The position numbers and the translations under genes are program-made. A stretch of 64,000 bases of DNA, taken from assembly GCF_016908295.1 (NCBI RefSeq), contig NZ_JAFBDO010000002.1, positions 558,001 to 622,000 on the forward strand, read 5' to 3'. How positions within the stretch are numbered: position 1 is the first letter of the stretch; each line of letters opens with the position of its first letter. Shown in pieces: positions 51,795 through 61,723 of this stretch. The stretch comes from Thalassobacillus pellis (GTDB taxonomy: Bacteria; Bacillota; Bacilli; Bacillales; Halobacillaceae). The notes under the pieces are model-generated. The model did not search any database. It saw only the letters and a program-made list of their open reading frames with translations, and was not told where the DNA came from.

Positions 51795-52418
51795 TTAACC
51801 CACCTTTCCCATCAGATAGACAACTGTAAAAATAAATACCCAGACAACGTCAATGAAGTGCCAGTAAAGACTTGCTACATAGAACTTCGGTGCGTTGTAC
51901 AGGTTGATTCCACGCTTGGCATTTCTGATTATCAGTGACAGAATCCACAGAAGACCGAATAATACGTGTCCTCCATGAAAACCAACCAGCGTGTAGAACG
52001 CAGAACCAAAGGCCGATGAACGGAATGTGAAATGCTCCCCATGTATATAATGGTAGAACTCATAAATTTCACAACCAAGAAATGCGAAACCGAGAGCGAC
52101 GGTAACACCGAGCCAAACCAGCATTTTTCCAAGGTCATTGTTTTTCATATGGTAGATCGCATAGACACTTGTCAATGAACTGGTCAAAAGCAGCATTGTC
52201 ATGATAAAGACAAGCTCAAGCCCGAATAATTCATCTGCACTTGGGCCGCCGGCAGTTGAATCATTCAAAGCAAGATAAGTCCCAAATAAACTTGCAAACA
52301 GTACAGTTTCTCCCCCAAGGAAAAACCAGAAGCCGAGGAATTTGTTCTTACCTTCCAGGGTGGCTTTCTCAGGCTCATGGGGCATACGTTTTGGATTTAA
52401 TACATCTTCATTACTCAT
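51795..52418 (-). CDS. ctaE: caa3 cytochrome c oxidase subunit III
   Basis: 207 residues, five membrane helices. Contains KFLGFWFFLGGETVLFASLF, GCEIYEFYHY, TLVGFHGGHVLFGLLW and the C-terminal YWHFIDVVWVFIFTVVYL, typical of COX3. Start overlaps the ctaD stop as TAATG, giving translational coupling. Confidence 0.95.
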   Translation of the reverse strand: MSNEDVLNPKRMPHEPEKATLEGKNKFLGFWFFLGGETVLFASLFGTYLALNDSTAGGPSADELFGLELVFIMTMLLLTSSLTSVYAIYHMKNNDLGKMLVWLGVTVALGFAFLGCEIYEFYHYIHGEHFTFRSSAFGSAFYTLVGFHGGHVLFGLLWILSLIIRNAKRGINLYNAPKFYVASLYWHFIDVVWVFIFTVVYLMGKVG

Positions 52419-54274
52419 TAATGGCCACCCTCCTCTTCTAAATCTTCTTTATGGACATGGTAGCCAAGATCATCCTTCACAGAGCGGATAAGCATACAGC
52501 CTAGCGTAATGCCCATTCCGATAAATACAAGTGATAACCAGGCAATATTATCAACCTGATAAATGAAACCAAATCCGGCAATGAAAAGACCAAGTGACAT
52601 AACAAAAGGCAGGATGGAACTGTTCGGCATATGAATATCGCCTAACGGTTCAGCCGGTGTCATACCTTTCTTGCCTTCAGACTTTTCCACCCAAAGTGGA
52701 TCGAGACCACGAACAAGCGGTGTCTGTTTGAAGTTATAAAATGGAGGTGGTGATGGAATCGACCACTCTAGCGTACGGCCGTCATATGGATCAGCTGGCG
52801 CTTTTTCTTCTTTCACCGCTGTATAAACGACATTTATTAGGAAAACGATTGTACCAAAAGCCATGAAAAACGCACCAATGGAACTGATCATGTTTCCAGT
52901 TTCAAGTCCTTGTCCTTCAAGAAACTTCCAATAACGACGCGGCATCCCCATCAAGCCAAGGAAATGCTGGATGAAGAAGGTCAAATGGAAACCGATGAAA
53001 AATGGCCAGAAAGTAAGCTTTCCAAGTTTCTCATTCAATACTTTACCAAACATTTTCGGCCACCAGTAGTGAAGACTGGCGAAAATACCGAAAACAACCC
53101 CGCCCACAATGACGTAGTGGAAATGGGCAACAACGAAATAAGTATCGTGGTACTGATAGTCGGCCGCAGCTGATGCCAGCATGACACCCGTCATTCCACC
53201 GATAGTAAATGTCGGGATGAATGCAATGGACCAAAGCATGGCAGTAGTCATCCTGATAGCTCCGCCCCACATAGTAAACAGCCAGTTGAAGATCTTAATA
53301 CCCGTCGGTACGGCAATCGCCATGGTGGTTACTGCGAAAATGGAGTTAGCCACTGGCCCCATACCTGTTGTGAACATATGGTGAGCCCAAACCATGAAAC
53401 CAAGGAAACCGATCAAAACGGTTGCAAATACCATGGCAGAATATCCAAATAGTCGTTTTTTCGAAAATGTAGAAAAAATATCGCTGAATGCACCAAATAG
53501 AGGAAGAATCAAGATGTATACTTCCGGGTGCCCGAAAATCCAGAATAAATGCTCCCAAATGATGACGTTACCGCCGGCATTAACGTCAAAGAACGCAGAA
53601 CCGAACATGCGGTCGAACATCATCAGGAACAAACCGACTGTCAATGCCGGGAATGCAAATAGAATCAACGTGCTTGTTACGAAAACAGCCCATGTGAAAA
53701 GCGGCATCCTCATATAGCTCATCCCTGGAGCCCTCATATTGACAATTGTTACAAGGAAGTTGATCCCGCCAATCAAGGTACCGGCCCCAGCAATCTGAAG
53801 TCCGATGACATAGAAATCGACTCCGTGTCCCGGTGAAGTAGTGGACAGTGGTGCGTATGCTGTCCATCCGGCATCTGGCGCTCCTCCCATGAACCAGGAG
53901 CAGTTAAGGATAACTCCCCCGGCTAAAAACAGCCAAAACCCTAAGGAATTAAGAAATGGGAAAGCGACATCCCTTGCGCCTATCTGTAAAGGCACCACGG
54001 CATTCATCAGAGCGAATATCAATGGCATAGCTGCAAGGAAAATCATGGTTGTCCCATGCATTGTCAACATTTCATTATAAAGACCTGCACTGATGAATTC
54101 ATTATCTGGTTTCATCAGCTGAATACGTATAATCATAGCTTCTAATCCGCCTAACAGGAAAAACAGACCTCCGGAAACCAGGTAAAGATGTGCAATCTTT
54201 TTATGGTCAACGGTTGTCAAGTAGTCCCATAGAAAGGCGCCGAAGCCTTTCTTTTGCGCTACTGCAGTACTCAC
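52418..54274 (-). CDS. ctaD: caa3 cytochrome c oxidase subunit I
   Basis: Heme-copper oxidase catalytic subunit, 618 residues. HPEVYILILP contains the CuB His-Tyr pair; the other ligands are in WAHHMFTTGM and the heme region DTYFVVAHFHYVIVGG. The PEVY pattern marks an A-type (proton-pumping) oxidase. The C-terminus adds about two helices, as usual for Bacillus CtaD. GTG start with GGGAGG 8 bases upstream. Confidence 0.97.
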   Translation of the reverse strand: MSTAVAQKKGFGAFLWDYLTTVDHKKIAHLYLVSGGLFFLLGGLEAMIIRIQLMKPDNEFISAGLYNEMLTMHGTTMIFLAAMPLIFALMNAVVPLQIGARDVAFPFLNSLGFWLFLAGGVILNCSWFMGGAPDAGWTAYAPLSTTSPGHGVDFYVIGLQIAGAGTLIGGINFLVTIVNMRAPGMSYMRMPLFTWAVFVTSTLILFAFPALTVGLFLMMFDRMFGSAFFDVNAGGNVIIWEHLFWIFGHPEVYILILPLFGAFSDIFSTFSKKRLFGYSAMVFATVLIGFLGFMVWAHHMFTTGMGPVANSIFAVTTMAIAVPTGIKIFNWLFTMWGGAIRMTTAMLWSIAFIPTFTIGGMTGVMLASAAADYQYHDTYFVVAHFHYVIVGGVVFGIFASLHYWWPKMFGKVLNEKLGKLTFWPFFIGFHLTFFIQHFLGLMGMPRRYWKFLEGQGLETGNMISSIGAFFMAFGTIVFLINVVYTAVKEEKAPADPYDGRTLEWSIPSPPPFYNFKQTPLVRGLDPLWVEKSEGKKGMTPAEPLGDIHMPNSSILPFVMSLGLFIAGFGFIYQVDNIAWLSLVFIGMGITLGCMLIRSVKDDLGYHVHKEDLEEEGGH

Positions 54275-54317
54275 GCTTTAACCTCCCTTTAAACCTCTCT
54301 TATATCATTAGTTTATC

Positions 54318-55364
54318 TTATTCTTTTGCAGATTCCGGTGTTATTTTTGATGGTTGAAGCTGCATCAAATATTCGGCAATTTTAGATGCTTCTTCTTCAC
54401 TCACCAAGTTAGATGGCATGTTATTTCCTGGTTTGAATTCATCAGGGTTAACTATCCAATCCACCAGATTTTCTTTTGTTGGTTCCAGTATACCGGCAAT
54501 CTTAGTACGGTCTCCGAAGTTCGTCAGATTTGGTCCGACACCTTTTGGAGCGGAACCGATTGCGTGACAGCTCAGACAATTGTTTTGGAATAACTCTTGT
54601 CCTTCCTGAGCAACGGTTGTTTCTGGCTCAGCTTTAGGATCGACATTTTTCATATCATTGACCCATTGCTCAAATTCTTCAGGACTTACGACAACAACAC
54701 GGAAATCCATCAGAGAGTGTGCGGGTCCGCAAAGCTCGGCACAATGTCCCCAGTAAACCCCTTCTTCATAAGCTTCCAGGTACATGGAGTTTTCATTGTC
54801 TCCCGGATTTGTATCCACTTTACCTGCAATGGAAGGTACCCAGAAGGAGTGGATAACATCGCTTGATTTCATAGTTAAGTATACGCGTTCGCCTTCAGGA
54901 ATATAAAGGTCCTGGCTGGTGGAGATTTCCTGTCCCTTATATTCGAAATGCCACCAGAATTGGGAACCAGTGACTTCCACTTGTATGTCTGATTTCTTAG
55001 TTGATTCTTCGGCTAAATCAAAAGTAGCCTGAACTGTTGGTACAGCTAATACCAATAGCAGGATGATCGGTATGACTGTCCAAATGATTTCTAATGCTTT
55101 GTTACCTTCTGTTTGTTTTGGAATGTAGTTTTCCTGTCCTTTTTTTGCACGATAACGGACCAGTACGAATGTATAAATGGCCATTACGACAATAAATACA
55201 AATACCATTATGGCAATACTTAGAATCATTAGATCTAGTATTACTTCCGCTCCGTAACCTTCAGGCTTGAGAGCGCTTAAATTTTCCTTTCCACAACCCG
55301 ATAAGACCAGGGCAAGTGAACTGAAAAGGAACAGAGCACGGAATTTTCCCATCCATCCTTTCAT
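54318..55364 (-). CDS. ctaC: caa3 cytochrome c oxidase subunit II with fused cytochrome c
   Basis: 348 residues. Lipoprotein signal with lipobox LSGC (Cys24), two membrane helices, CuA cupredoxin domain with YWGHCAELCGPAHSLM, and a C-terminal cytochrome c domain with heme site NCLSCH (about residue 262) and distal methionine in GNNMPSNL. The fused cytochrome c defines the caa3 type, which takes electrons from cytochrome c on the outer face. Confidence 0.97.
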   Translation of the reverse strand: MKGWMGKFRALFLFSSLALVLSGCGKENLSALKPEGYGAEVILDLMILSIAIMVFVFIVVMAIYTFVLVRYRAKKGQENYIPKQTEGNKALEIIWTVIPIILLLVLAVPTVQATFDLAEESTKKSDIQVEVTGSQFWWHFEYKGQEISTSQDLYIPEGERVYLTMKSSDVIHSFWVPSIAGKVDTNPGDNENSMYLEAYEEGVYWGHCAELCGPAHSLMDFRVVVVSPEEFEQWVNDMKNVDPKAEPETTVAQEGQELFQNNCLSCHAIGSAPKGVGPNLTNFGDRTKIAGILEPTKENLVDWIVNPDEFKPGNNMPSNLVSEEEASKIAEYLMQLQPSKITPESAKE

Positions 55365-55406
55365 GAATTATACCTCTCTTTCTCTTTATGAACTTATATT
55401 TTATAA

Positions 55407-55440
55407 CCAAGCCCCGGGGCAGCCCGGGGACCTGGCTTGG
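55407..55440 (-). other. strong GC hairpin between ctaB and ctaC
   Basis: CCAAG/CTTGG outer and CCCCGGG/CCCGGGG inner arms, starting directly after the ctaB stop. No long U run follows (TTATAAAAT), so it is more likely an attenuator or mRNA stability element than a full terminator. Confidence 0.65.
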
Positions 55441-56373
55441 TTAATAAGGAATAGTAACAATGACCATTAGTGGGAAAATGACAGTCAGGTACAGCAAGGA
55501 ATAAAGGAACATCCAGTTCGCCCATTTCAAATCATTCTTCATCACAAAACCTGCGATTCCAAGGGCTAGCCATCCAAAGGTCATTATAAGGCTGATTGTA
55601 AGAAAGACAGTGCCTAATGAAGCTAAATAGATTGGCAAAGGCAGGAGGCATGCAATATAGACGACAATCTGCCGCTTGGTTATTTCAAAGCCATGTACTA
55701 CAGGCAGCATCGGAATATTTGCAGCCTTATATTCGTCTTTCTTTTTCATTGCCAGCGCCAGGAAGTGAGGCGGCTGCCATATGAACATTATTAAAAACAT
55801 AATCAATGCTTCCAATTGCAGTCCGGGATCAATAGCAGCCCATCCAATCAGAGGCGGGACGGCACCTGAAAAGCTGCCGATGACAGTATTAATCGTGTAT
55901 CTTCTTTTTGACCACATTGTATATAGCACTACATATACAAACCAACCGAATGCCCCGAGAAGGGCAGCTTCAATTGTAGTAAACAGTAAGAATACAAAAC
56001 CTAAAACAGATACTACTATTCCCATAGTTTTAATGTGGGATAATGCTATAGTTCCAGTTACGGTTGGGCGTGTCTTTGTCCGAGACATGACATGGTCAAT
56101 GTCTCTATCGTACCAGTTATTTAGAATGCATCCACCCGCTATGATAAAAGCGGTTCCGACCATTGTCATAATGAACGTCTGCCAATGATCAAGGAAGGAT
56201 GTATCTGTAAAGTACAATGCCAACCAGAAACCAGCGAAGGTCGTAATCAAATTAGAGTTGATGATACCGACTTTGATCAGACGCTTGATGTCAGCCAAAA
56301 GCGATGACTCGCTGACAGCCGAATGATTGATGACTGGTGAAGATGTTGATTCGACTGTTCTCGGATTGTTCAT
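55441..56373 (-). CDS. ctaB: protoheme IX farnesyltransferase (heme O synthase)
   Basis: 310 residues, about nine membrane helices, UbiA superfamily. Prenyl-diphosphate motifs NNWYDRDIDHVMSRTKTRP and KRRYTINTVIGSFSGAVPPLIGW (split in two by YTIN). Makes heme O for the oxidase. Heme A synthase (ctaA), normally encoded next to it, is not in the window. First gene of the cta operon. Confidence 0.96.
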   Translation of the reverse strand: MNNPRTVESTSSPVINHSAVSESSLLADIKRLIKVGIINSNLITTFAGFWLALYFTDTSFLDHWQTFIMTMVGTAFIIAGGCILNNWYDRDIDHVMSRTKTRPTVTGTIALSHIKTMGIVVSVLGFVFLLFTTIEAALLGAFGWFVYVVLYTMWSKRRYTINTVIGSFSGAVPPLIGWAAIDPGLQLEALIMFLIMFIWQPPHFLALAMKKKDEYKAANIPMLPVVHGFEITKRQIVVYIACLLPLPIYLASLGTVFLTISLIMTFGWLALGIAGFVMKNDLKWANWMFLYSLLYLTVIFPLMVIVTIPY

Positions 56374-56785
56374 CGTATTATCTCCCTCCCTTTTACATCC
56401 CTCACAAAACGTTTTACTGCTCGGACAATTCCATCGGAAACCACCGTTTTAAAGAGGGGTGTTAAAAAGTTAATAAATGTGTGAAACCCCTGCAAAAGTC
56501 CGCGGGGCAACATCCTCATTGTATCATGGAATCATGTTTCTATCTATTTAATCACAAGGATTATATTTGTGACAACTTTGTGAATTCGGACTTCACTAAC
56601 TCAACATGTTCTTCCACATACATTTACCATTCAGCTTTCATATAAATGAAATTAGCGGGTTGGAAATGGAGCAGGAAAATTTGTCCTGCTTGATAACCCC
56701 CTATATATTTCTAGCAAACAACAGCCGACAATGCAAGGTTTTTTAGTGTAACTAAAGATTATCAATGCTTTTATGATGGCTTCAC
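56374..56785. other. non-coding interval where ctaA would be expected
   Basis: About 410 bases with no open frame resembling CtaA. Holds the ctaB leader (about 140 bases), the promoter and ResD-like boxes, and some 200 AT-rich bases with an AGCAGGAC-like/GTCCTGCT inverted pair near 56670-56690. Confidence 0.6.
56518..56585 (-). promoter_or_regulatory. cta operon promoter with tandem ResD-like boxes
   Basis: TTTGTGACA (56566-56574) and TTTGTGAAT (56577-56585), read on the plus strand, are 11 bases apart. The second equals the ResD consensus TTTGTGAAT and the first differs at the last two bases. A -10 TACAAT (56518-56523, minus) would place the boxes at about -55 to -74. B. subtilis cta genes are activated by ResDE. 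Confidence 0.6.
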
Positions 56786-56830
56786 AAAAAACAAGGGTGC
56801 TCCGAAGTACCCTCATACTTCCGGAGCCCC
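56786..56830 (-). terminator. terminator after pyc
   Basis: GGGGCTCCGGAAGT pairs with ACTTCGGAGCACCC (56795-56830) with few mismatches, then TTGTTTTTTG on the minus strand. Confidence 0.88.
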
Positions 56831-56849
56831 TTACTATTATTATGGACAA

Positions 56850-59800
56850 TTATACAAATTCAATTAATAAATCTCCTACATGGATAGCTTCATTATTGCC
56901 AACATACACGTCTTTTATCTCCCCATCAAAAGGAGCCTGGACAGTGGTCTCCATTTTCATTGCTTCTGTGATCATCAGATGGTCACCTTTTTTGACTCTT
57001 TCCCCTTTTTCCGCGAGGACTTTTATGACAGTACCTGGCATACTGGCACCGATATGTTTTTCATTAGATTTATCGGCTTTCGGTCGTTCTTCCACGATCG
57101 ACTTGACATTGGAATCTTTGATGACGACTTCCCGCGGCTGCCCGTTCAATTCGAAATAGACAGTCCGTGTCCCATCAAGCTGTGCTTCTCCAATGGAGAC
57201 AAGCTTTACAATCAATGTCTTTCCTTGCTCGATCTCTACTTCAATTTCTTCTCCGAGCCGCATGCCATAGAAAAACGTAAGTGTATCCAGCATTGACATA
57301 TCTCCATATTGTTCATAGAAACGATGATAATCCATGAACACTTTCGGATATAAGGCATACGTGATCATATCAAAGCTGGTCACCTGGCGATCCAATGAAT
57401 GGAAAAGAGTTTTTCTTAAATCATTGAAGTCTACCGGTTCAAGCAATTCCCCCGGCCTTTGCGTGATCGGATTCCTTCCTTTCAGGATGATCCGTTGCAG
57501 TTCTGATGGAAAACCTTGATAAGGCTGACCAAGGTAGCCCTGGAAGAATTCCACCACGGAATCCGGAAACGCAAGCGACTCCCCTTTTTCATAAATATCA
57601 TCTTCGGAAAGGTCGTTCTGTACCATAAACAAGGCCATGTCGCCTACCACTTTGGATGAAGGAGTCACTTTGACGATATCGCCGAAGAGATCATTGACAC
57701 GGCGATACATTTTTTTCACTTCATCCCAGCGTTCTGCTAATCCGACAGCTTTTGCCTGCTGCTGAAGGTTGCTGTACTGACCTCCTGGCATTTCATGCTC
57801 GTAGACCTCTGAATGAGGGGCTTTCATGCCACTCTCAAAATCAAAATAGTATGCTCTGACATCCTCCCAATAGTGTCCGAGCTGTTCATAGGATTTAATG
57901 TTAACGTCAGGCTTACGTTCATTGCCCTCCAGTGCATAGTACAAACTGTTGGCACTCGGCTGTGAAGTCAGCCCTGCCATTGAACCTGCGGCAACGTCCA
58001 CTGCATCGACTCCAGCCTCTACTGCCCGTGCATACGTAAAGATTCCATTTCCGCTTGTATCATGAGTGTGGAGGTGGATCGGTATATCTACTGTTTCCTT
58101 CAGGCTAGAAATCAATTGATACGAAGCTTCAGGCTTTAACAGACCTGCCATATCTTTGATGCCTAGAATGTGGGCGCCTGCTGCTTCAAGTTCCTTTGCC
58201 ATCTTTTTATAATACTCCAGATCATATTTCGGACGGGCGGAATCTAATATGTCACCTGTATAACAGATAGCTGCTTCAGCAACCTTATTATTCTCCCGTA
58301 CAGCCTCGATTGTAAACTTCATTCCTTCGATCCAATTCAGGCTGTCGAAGATACGGAATACATCGATACCGGCTTGCGAACTTTTTTCAACAAATTCCTG
58401 GATCAAATTGTCTGGATAATTCTTATAACCAACAGCATTGCTGGCACGCAGGAGCATTTGGAACAATACATTCGGCATCTTTTGACGGAGTTTCAATAAC
58501 CGCTGCCAAGGATCCTCTTTTAAGAAACGATAGGAGACATCAAATGTCGCCCCTCCCCACATCTCCAGGGAAAATAAATTCGGAAGCATGCGGGCAGTAG
58601 GCTCGGCAATCGTTTCAAGATCCTTCGTCCTGATTCTAGTCGCAAGCAGTGACTGGTGGGCATCACGGAAGGTTGTATCAGTCAACAAAACTTCTTTTTG
58701 TTCCTTCAGCCAATTTGCAAGACCCTCCGGACCCTGCTTGTCAAGAATCTGTTTTGTGCCTTCTGGTACCGGTTCTGAAGATTTCACCTTCGGAATCCGA
58801 GGTTTCGTGAAAGCCGGCTTTTTCTTTTGTTCCATCCCATCAAAACCATTGATCGTTCGATCGGCGATGTAGTTGAGCATCTTAGTACCCCTGTCTTTAC
58901 GTTTAGGAAAAACAAACAGCTCAGGGGAACTGTCAATAAACATCGTGTTGTATTCTCCTGACAGGAACTGCTTATGCTGTATGACATTTTCGAGGAAAGG
59001 AATATTGGTCTTTATGCCACGTATCCTGAACTCACGCAGGTTCCGTACCATTTTATTTGCAGCCTGCTCAAAGGAAAGAGCCCAGGTGGAAACCTTGACG
59101 AGTAAGGAATCATAAAACGGGGAAATAACAGCTCCCTGAAACCCATTGCCAGCATCAAGACGGACACCGAATCCGCCACCTGACCTGTAAGCCATGATTT
59201 TGCCTGTATCGGGCATGAAATTGTTCAGTGGGTCTTCAGTGGTTACACGGGATTGGATGGCATACCCATGAGTTCTGATATCATTCTGCTTAGGAATGGC
59301 GATAGGATTATCGTGAAGCTTATATCCTTCTGCGATCATGATTTGTGATTGGACGATATCAACACCAGTAATCAGTTCAGTGATGGTGTGTTCCACCTGC
59401 ACACGGGGGTTTACTTCAATGAAGTAAAATTCATCTTTGGTTACGAGGAATTCTACAGTGCCCGCATTTACATAATCGACATTCTTCATTAGCTTGACTG
59501 CAGCATCACAGATAGCTTCCCGTAAGTGATCAGACAATGAAACACTAGGTGCTATTTCGACAACCTTCTGGTGACGGCGCTGGACAGAGCAGTCCCGTTC
59601 ATATAAATGAACAATATCCCCATGGAAGTCACCTAATATTTGAACTTCGATATGTTTTGGTTCTTCTATCAATTTTTCTACATAAACCTCATCACTTCCA
59701 AAAGCTGCTTTCGCTTCAGACTTGGCACGTTGGTACGCCTCTTCCACGTTACCGGCAGTTCGCACAATACGCATGCCACGTCCACCACCGCCAAGAGATG

Positions 59801-60293
59801 CTTTGATGATGATCGGGTACCCATGTTTTTCACCGAAAGCTGCCACTTCCTCAAAGGTTGAAACTGGCCCGTCACTTCCTGGTATGACAGGAATATCAGC
59901 CTTTATCGCCTGTTCCCTGGCCTTTACCTTATCACCGAATATATCAAGATGATGACTGGTCGGCCCTATAAAAGTGATGCCTTCTTCTTCACATCGACGG
60001 GCAAAATGGATGTTCTCTGACAAAAAACCGTATCCGGGATGGATCGCATCTACACCGACGGTTTTAGCAATTTCGATGATACCCTCTATATCCAGATAAG
60101 CATCAATCGGCTTTTTACCTTCTCCCACCAGGTATGCCTCATCTGCTTTATAGCGATGATAGGAACCGGTATCTTCCTTGGAGTACACTGCCACTGTTCG
60201 AATGTTGAGCTCCGTACATGCACGAAACACCCTAATCGCGATTTCCCCGCGGTTAGCGACGAGAACTTTGTTGATTTTCTTCAATTCTGTCAT
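56850..60293 (-). CDS. pyc: pyruvate carboxylase
   Basis: Biotin enzyme making oxaloacetate from pyruvate, the main anaplerotic step. 1147 residues in the usual order: biotin carboxylase (1-455; KVLVANRGEIAIRVFRAC, SLGGGGRGM), carboxyltransferase (about 530-810; LLTDTTFRDAHQSLLATR), allosteric region, and C-terminal biotinyl domain with EAMKMET (lysine to be biotinylated). The ATG overlaps the ftsW stop as ATGA. Confidence 0.97.
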   Translation of the reverse strand: MTELKKINKVLVANRGEIAIRVFRACTELNIRTVAVYSKEDTGSYHRYKADEAYLVGEGKKPIDAYLDIEGIIEIAKTVGVDAIHPGYGFLSENIHFARRCEEEGITFIGPTSHHLDIFGDKVKAREQAIKADIPVIPGSDGPVSTFEEVAAFGEKHGYPIIIKASLGGGGRGMRIVRTAGNVEEAYQRAKSEAKAAFGSDEVYVEKLIEEPKHIEVQILGDFHGDIVHLYERDCSVQRRHQKVVEIAPSVSLSDHLREAICDAAVKLMKNVDYVNAGTVEFLVTKDEFYFIEVNPRVQVEHTITELITGVDIVQSQIMIAEGYKLHDNPIAIPKQNDIRTHGYAIQSRVTTEDPLNNFMPDTGKIMAYRSGGGFGVRLDAGNGFQGAVISPFYDSLLVKVSTWALSFEQAANKMVRNLREFRIRGIKTNIPFLENVIQHKQFLSGEYNTMFIDSSPELFVFPKRKDRGTKMLNYIADRTINGFDGMEQKKKPAFTKPRIPKVKSSEPVPEGTKQILDKQGPEGLANWLKEQKEVLLTDTTFRDAHQSLLATRIRTKDLETIAEPTARMLPNLFSLEMWGGATFDVSYRFLKEDPWQRLLKLRQKMPNVLFQMLLRASNAVGYKNYPDNLIQEFVEKSSQAGIDVFRIFDSLNWIEGMKFTIEAVRENNKVAEAAICYTGDILDSARPKYDLEYYKKMAKELEAAGAHILGIKDMAGLLKPEASYQLISSLKETVDIPIHLHTHDTSGNGIFTYARAVEAGVDAVDVAAGSMAGLTSQPSANSLYYALEGNERKPDVNIKSYEQLGHYWEDVRAYYFDFESGMKAPHSEVYEHEMPGGQYSNLQQQAKAVGLAERWDEVKKMYRRVNDLFGDIVKVTPSSKVVGDMALFMVQNDLSEDDIYEKGESLAFPDSVVEFFQGYLGQPYQGFPSELQRIILKGRNPITQRPGELLEPVDFNDLRKTLFHSLDRQVTSFDMITYALYPKVFMDYHRFYEQYGDMSMLDTLTFFYGMRLGEEIEVEIEQGKTLIVKLVSIGEAQLDGTRTVYFELNGQPREVVIKDSNVKSIVEERPKADKSNEKHIGASMPGTVIKVLAEKGERVKKGDHLMITEAMKMETTVQAPFDGEIKDVYVGNNEAIHVGDLLIEFV

Positions 60294-61489
60294 GATTTCA
60301 CTCCTTGTCTTTCTAGCTGTTTCCTTTGGAAACTGGTCTGGTTCTCCTGTGGCGGCTGTTGTTCATCCTGTGTTTCCTGATCTTCTTTGGCTTTAACTTT
60401 GCGGGCAATGTTATTCAGGATTCCGACTGAGAGCATCATGATTAAAAGCGATGAACCTCCATAACTGACAAAAGGAAGTGGCACACCTGTAATCGGAAGC
60501 ATACCACTCATCGCTCCAAGATTAATAAAGGACTGGATGGCAATCATGCTGGAAATTCCCAGGGCAAGCAGTGCCCCGAACGTATCCTTGCATTTTCTCG
60601 AGATGTACAGACCACGTAATACAATGGTACTTAATGAACCTACAACAATCAGTACACCTATGAACCCTAATTCTTCTGCAATAACAGCCATAATAAAGTC
60701 GGTATGTGGTTCTGGGAGGTAGCCAAGCTTTTGTACTCCCTGTCCGAGCCCTTCACCAAGAATTCCGCCTGTCCCAATTGCAACGTACGATTGGATCAGG
60801 TGATAACCATCGCCCTCTGGGGTCTCAAATGGCTGATAAGCTCCAGTAAAACGGGCCAGCCGTTCATCTGTTACCATTTGAGGAGCAATCAACAGGACAA
60901 AAGCAAGGGTAACTCCCACCAGCAATCCTATGTGCTTCCCTTTAATCCCTGAACTTGCAATCACAAAGCTTGCTATCAATCCAATGATAGCAGCTGTACC
61001 AAGATCCGGCTGCAATACGATCAGACCGAGAATCAAGCTGGTTAAAACTAACGGAGGAACCACTGCTTTTCCGAATTGGTCAATATAACGCTGTTTTTTG
61101 GCATAAACAGAGGATAAATATATAATTATGCCAACTTTAACGATTTCCGCGGGCTGCAGACTCATGAACCCTAAGTTGTACCAGGAAAGAGAGTTATTGA
61201 CTTCATTACCAAAAACAAACAAGCCTGCTAAGGATAGTATCATTACCAGAACGATCAATTTAGTAAGTCTTTGCAGATGACGGTATGGGAATACAGCAAA
61301 GAACAGCATCAGTAAAATTCCTAATGCAGCCCAAATCATTTGCTTTTTCATGAAATAATCACTGGATACCCCTAATACCACCGGGCCATAGACCATACTG
61401 GCGCTGTAAATCATTACGACACCGAAAGCACATAAAATAATCGGGGTGAACATCAGAGTAAAGTCGAAACTCTTAAATTTTTGTCGCAT
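60290..61489 (-). CDS. ftsW: SEDS peptidoglycan polymerase FtsW
   Basis: 399 residues, ten membrane segments. GFMSLQPAEIVKVGIIIYL, VLQPDLGTAAIIGL, GLGQGVQKLGYLPEPHTDFIMAV and GVPLPFVSYGGSSLL are SEDS signatures; the location between ylaN and pyc identifies B. subtilis-type FtsW (formerly YlaO), the septal polymerase partner of PBP2B. A charged Q/E-rich cytoplasmic tail of about 35 residues closes it. Confidence 0.95.
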   Translation of the reverse strand: MRQKFKSFDFTLMFTPIILCAFGVVMIYSASMVYGPVVLGVSSDYFMKKQMIWAALGILLMLFFAVFPYRHLQRLTKLIVLVMILSLAGLFVFGNEVNNSLSWYNLGFMSLQPAEIVKVGIIIYLSSVYAKKQRYIDQFGKAVVPPLVLTSLILGLIVLQPDLGTAAIIGLIASFVIASSGIKGKHIGLLVGVTLAFVLLIAPQMVTDERLARFTGAYQPFETPEGDGYHLIQSYVAIGTGGILGEGLGQGVQKLGYLPEPHTDFIMAVIAEELGFIGVLIVVGSLSTIVLRGLYISRKCKDTFGALLALGISSMIAIQSFINLGAMSGMLPITGVPLPFVSYGGSSLLIMMLSVGILNNIARKVKAKEDQETQDEQQPPQENQTSFQRKQLERQGVKS

Positions 61490-61671
61490 CTCGTTCCATC
61501 CTTCTATGTAGTGTTACTAGACAAGTATCTGAAATTCCTGCTTATCCGTAAAGACCAATCGTATATTTTCTTTAAATATGTAAAAGTTCTTGCAGAATAT
61601 CCGTGCACCTATATATTCTTCGGGTAATCGTTGGATTTTCTGACAAGTCTCTTTTGTAACCGCTTAAGGTA

Positions 61672-61717
61672 TAAAAAAACTCAAATCACAACAAGTATGG
61701 TTGTCGTAATTTGAGTT
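61672..61717 (-). terminator. terminator after ylaN
   Basis: AACTCAAAT/ATTTGAGTT outer arms with inner ACAA/TTGT (61678-61717), followed by TTTTTTTATA on the minus strand. It lies between ylaN and ftsW. Confidence 0.85.
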
Positions 61718-61723
61718 TGTATA

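Noticed and set aside
56577-56601. Possible Rex operator (TTGTGAA ... TTCACTAA)
   Set aside because: Half-sites are 7 bases apart rather than the 4 of the Rex consensus, and the same bases are better explained as ResD-like boxes.
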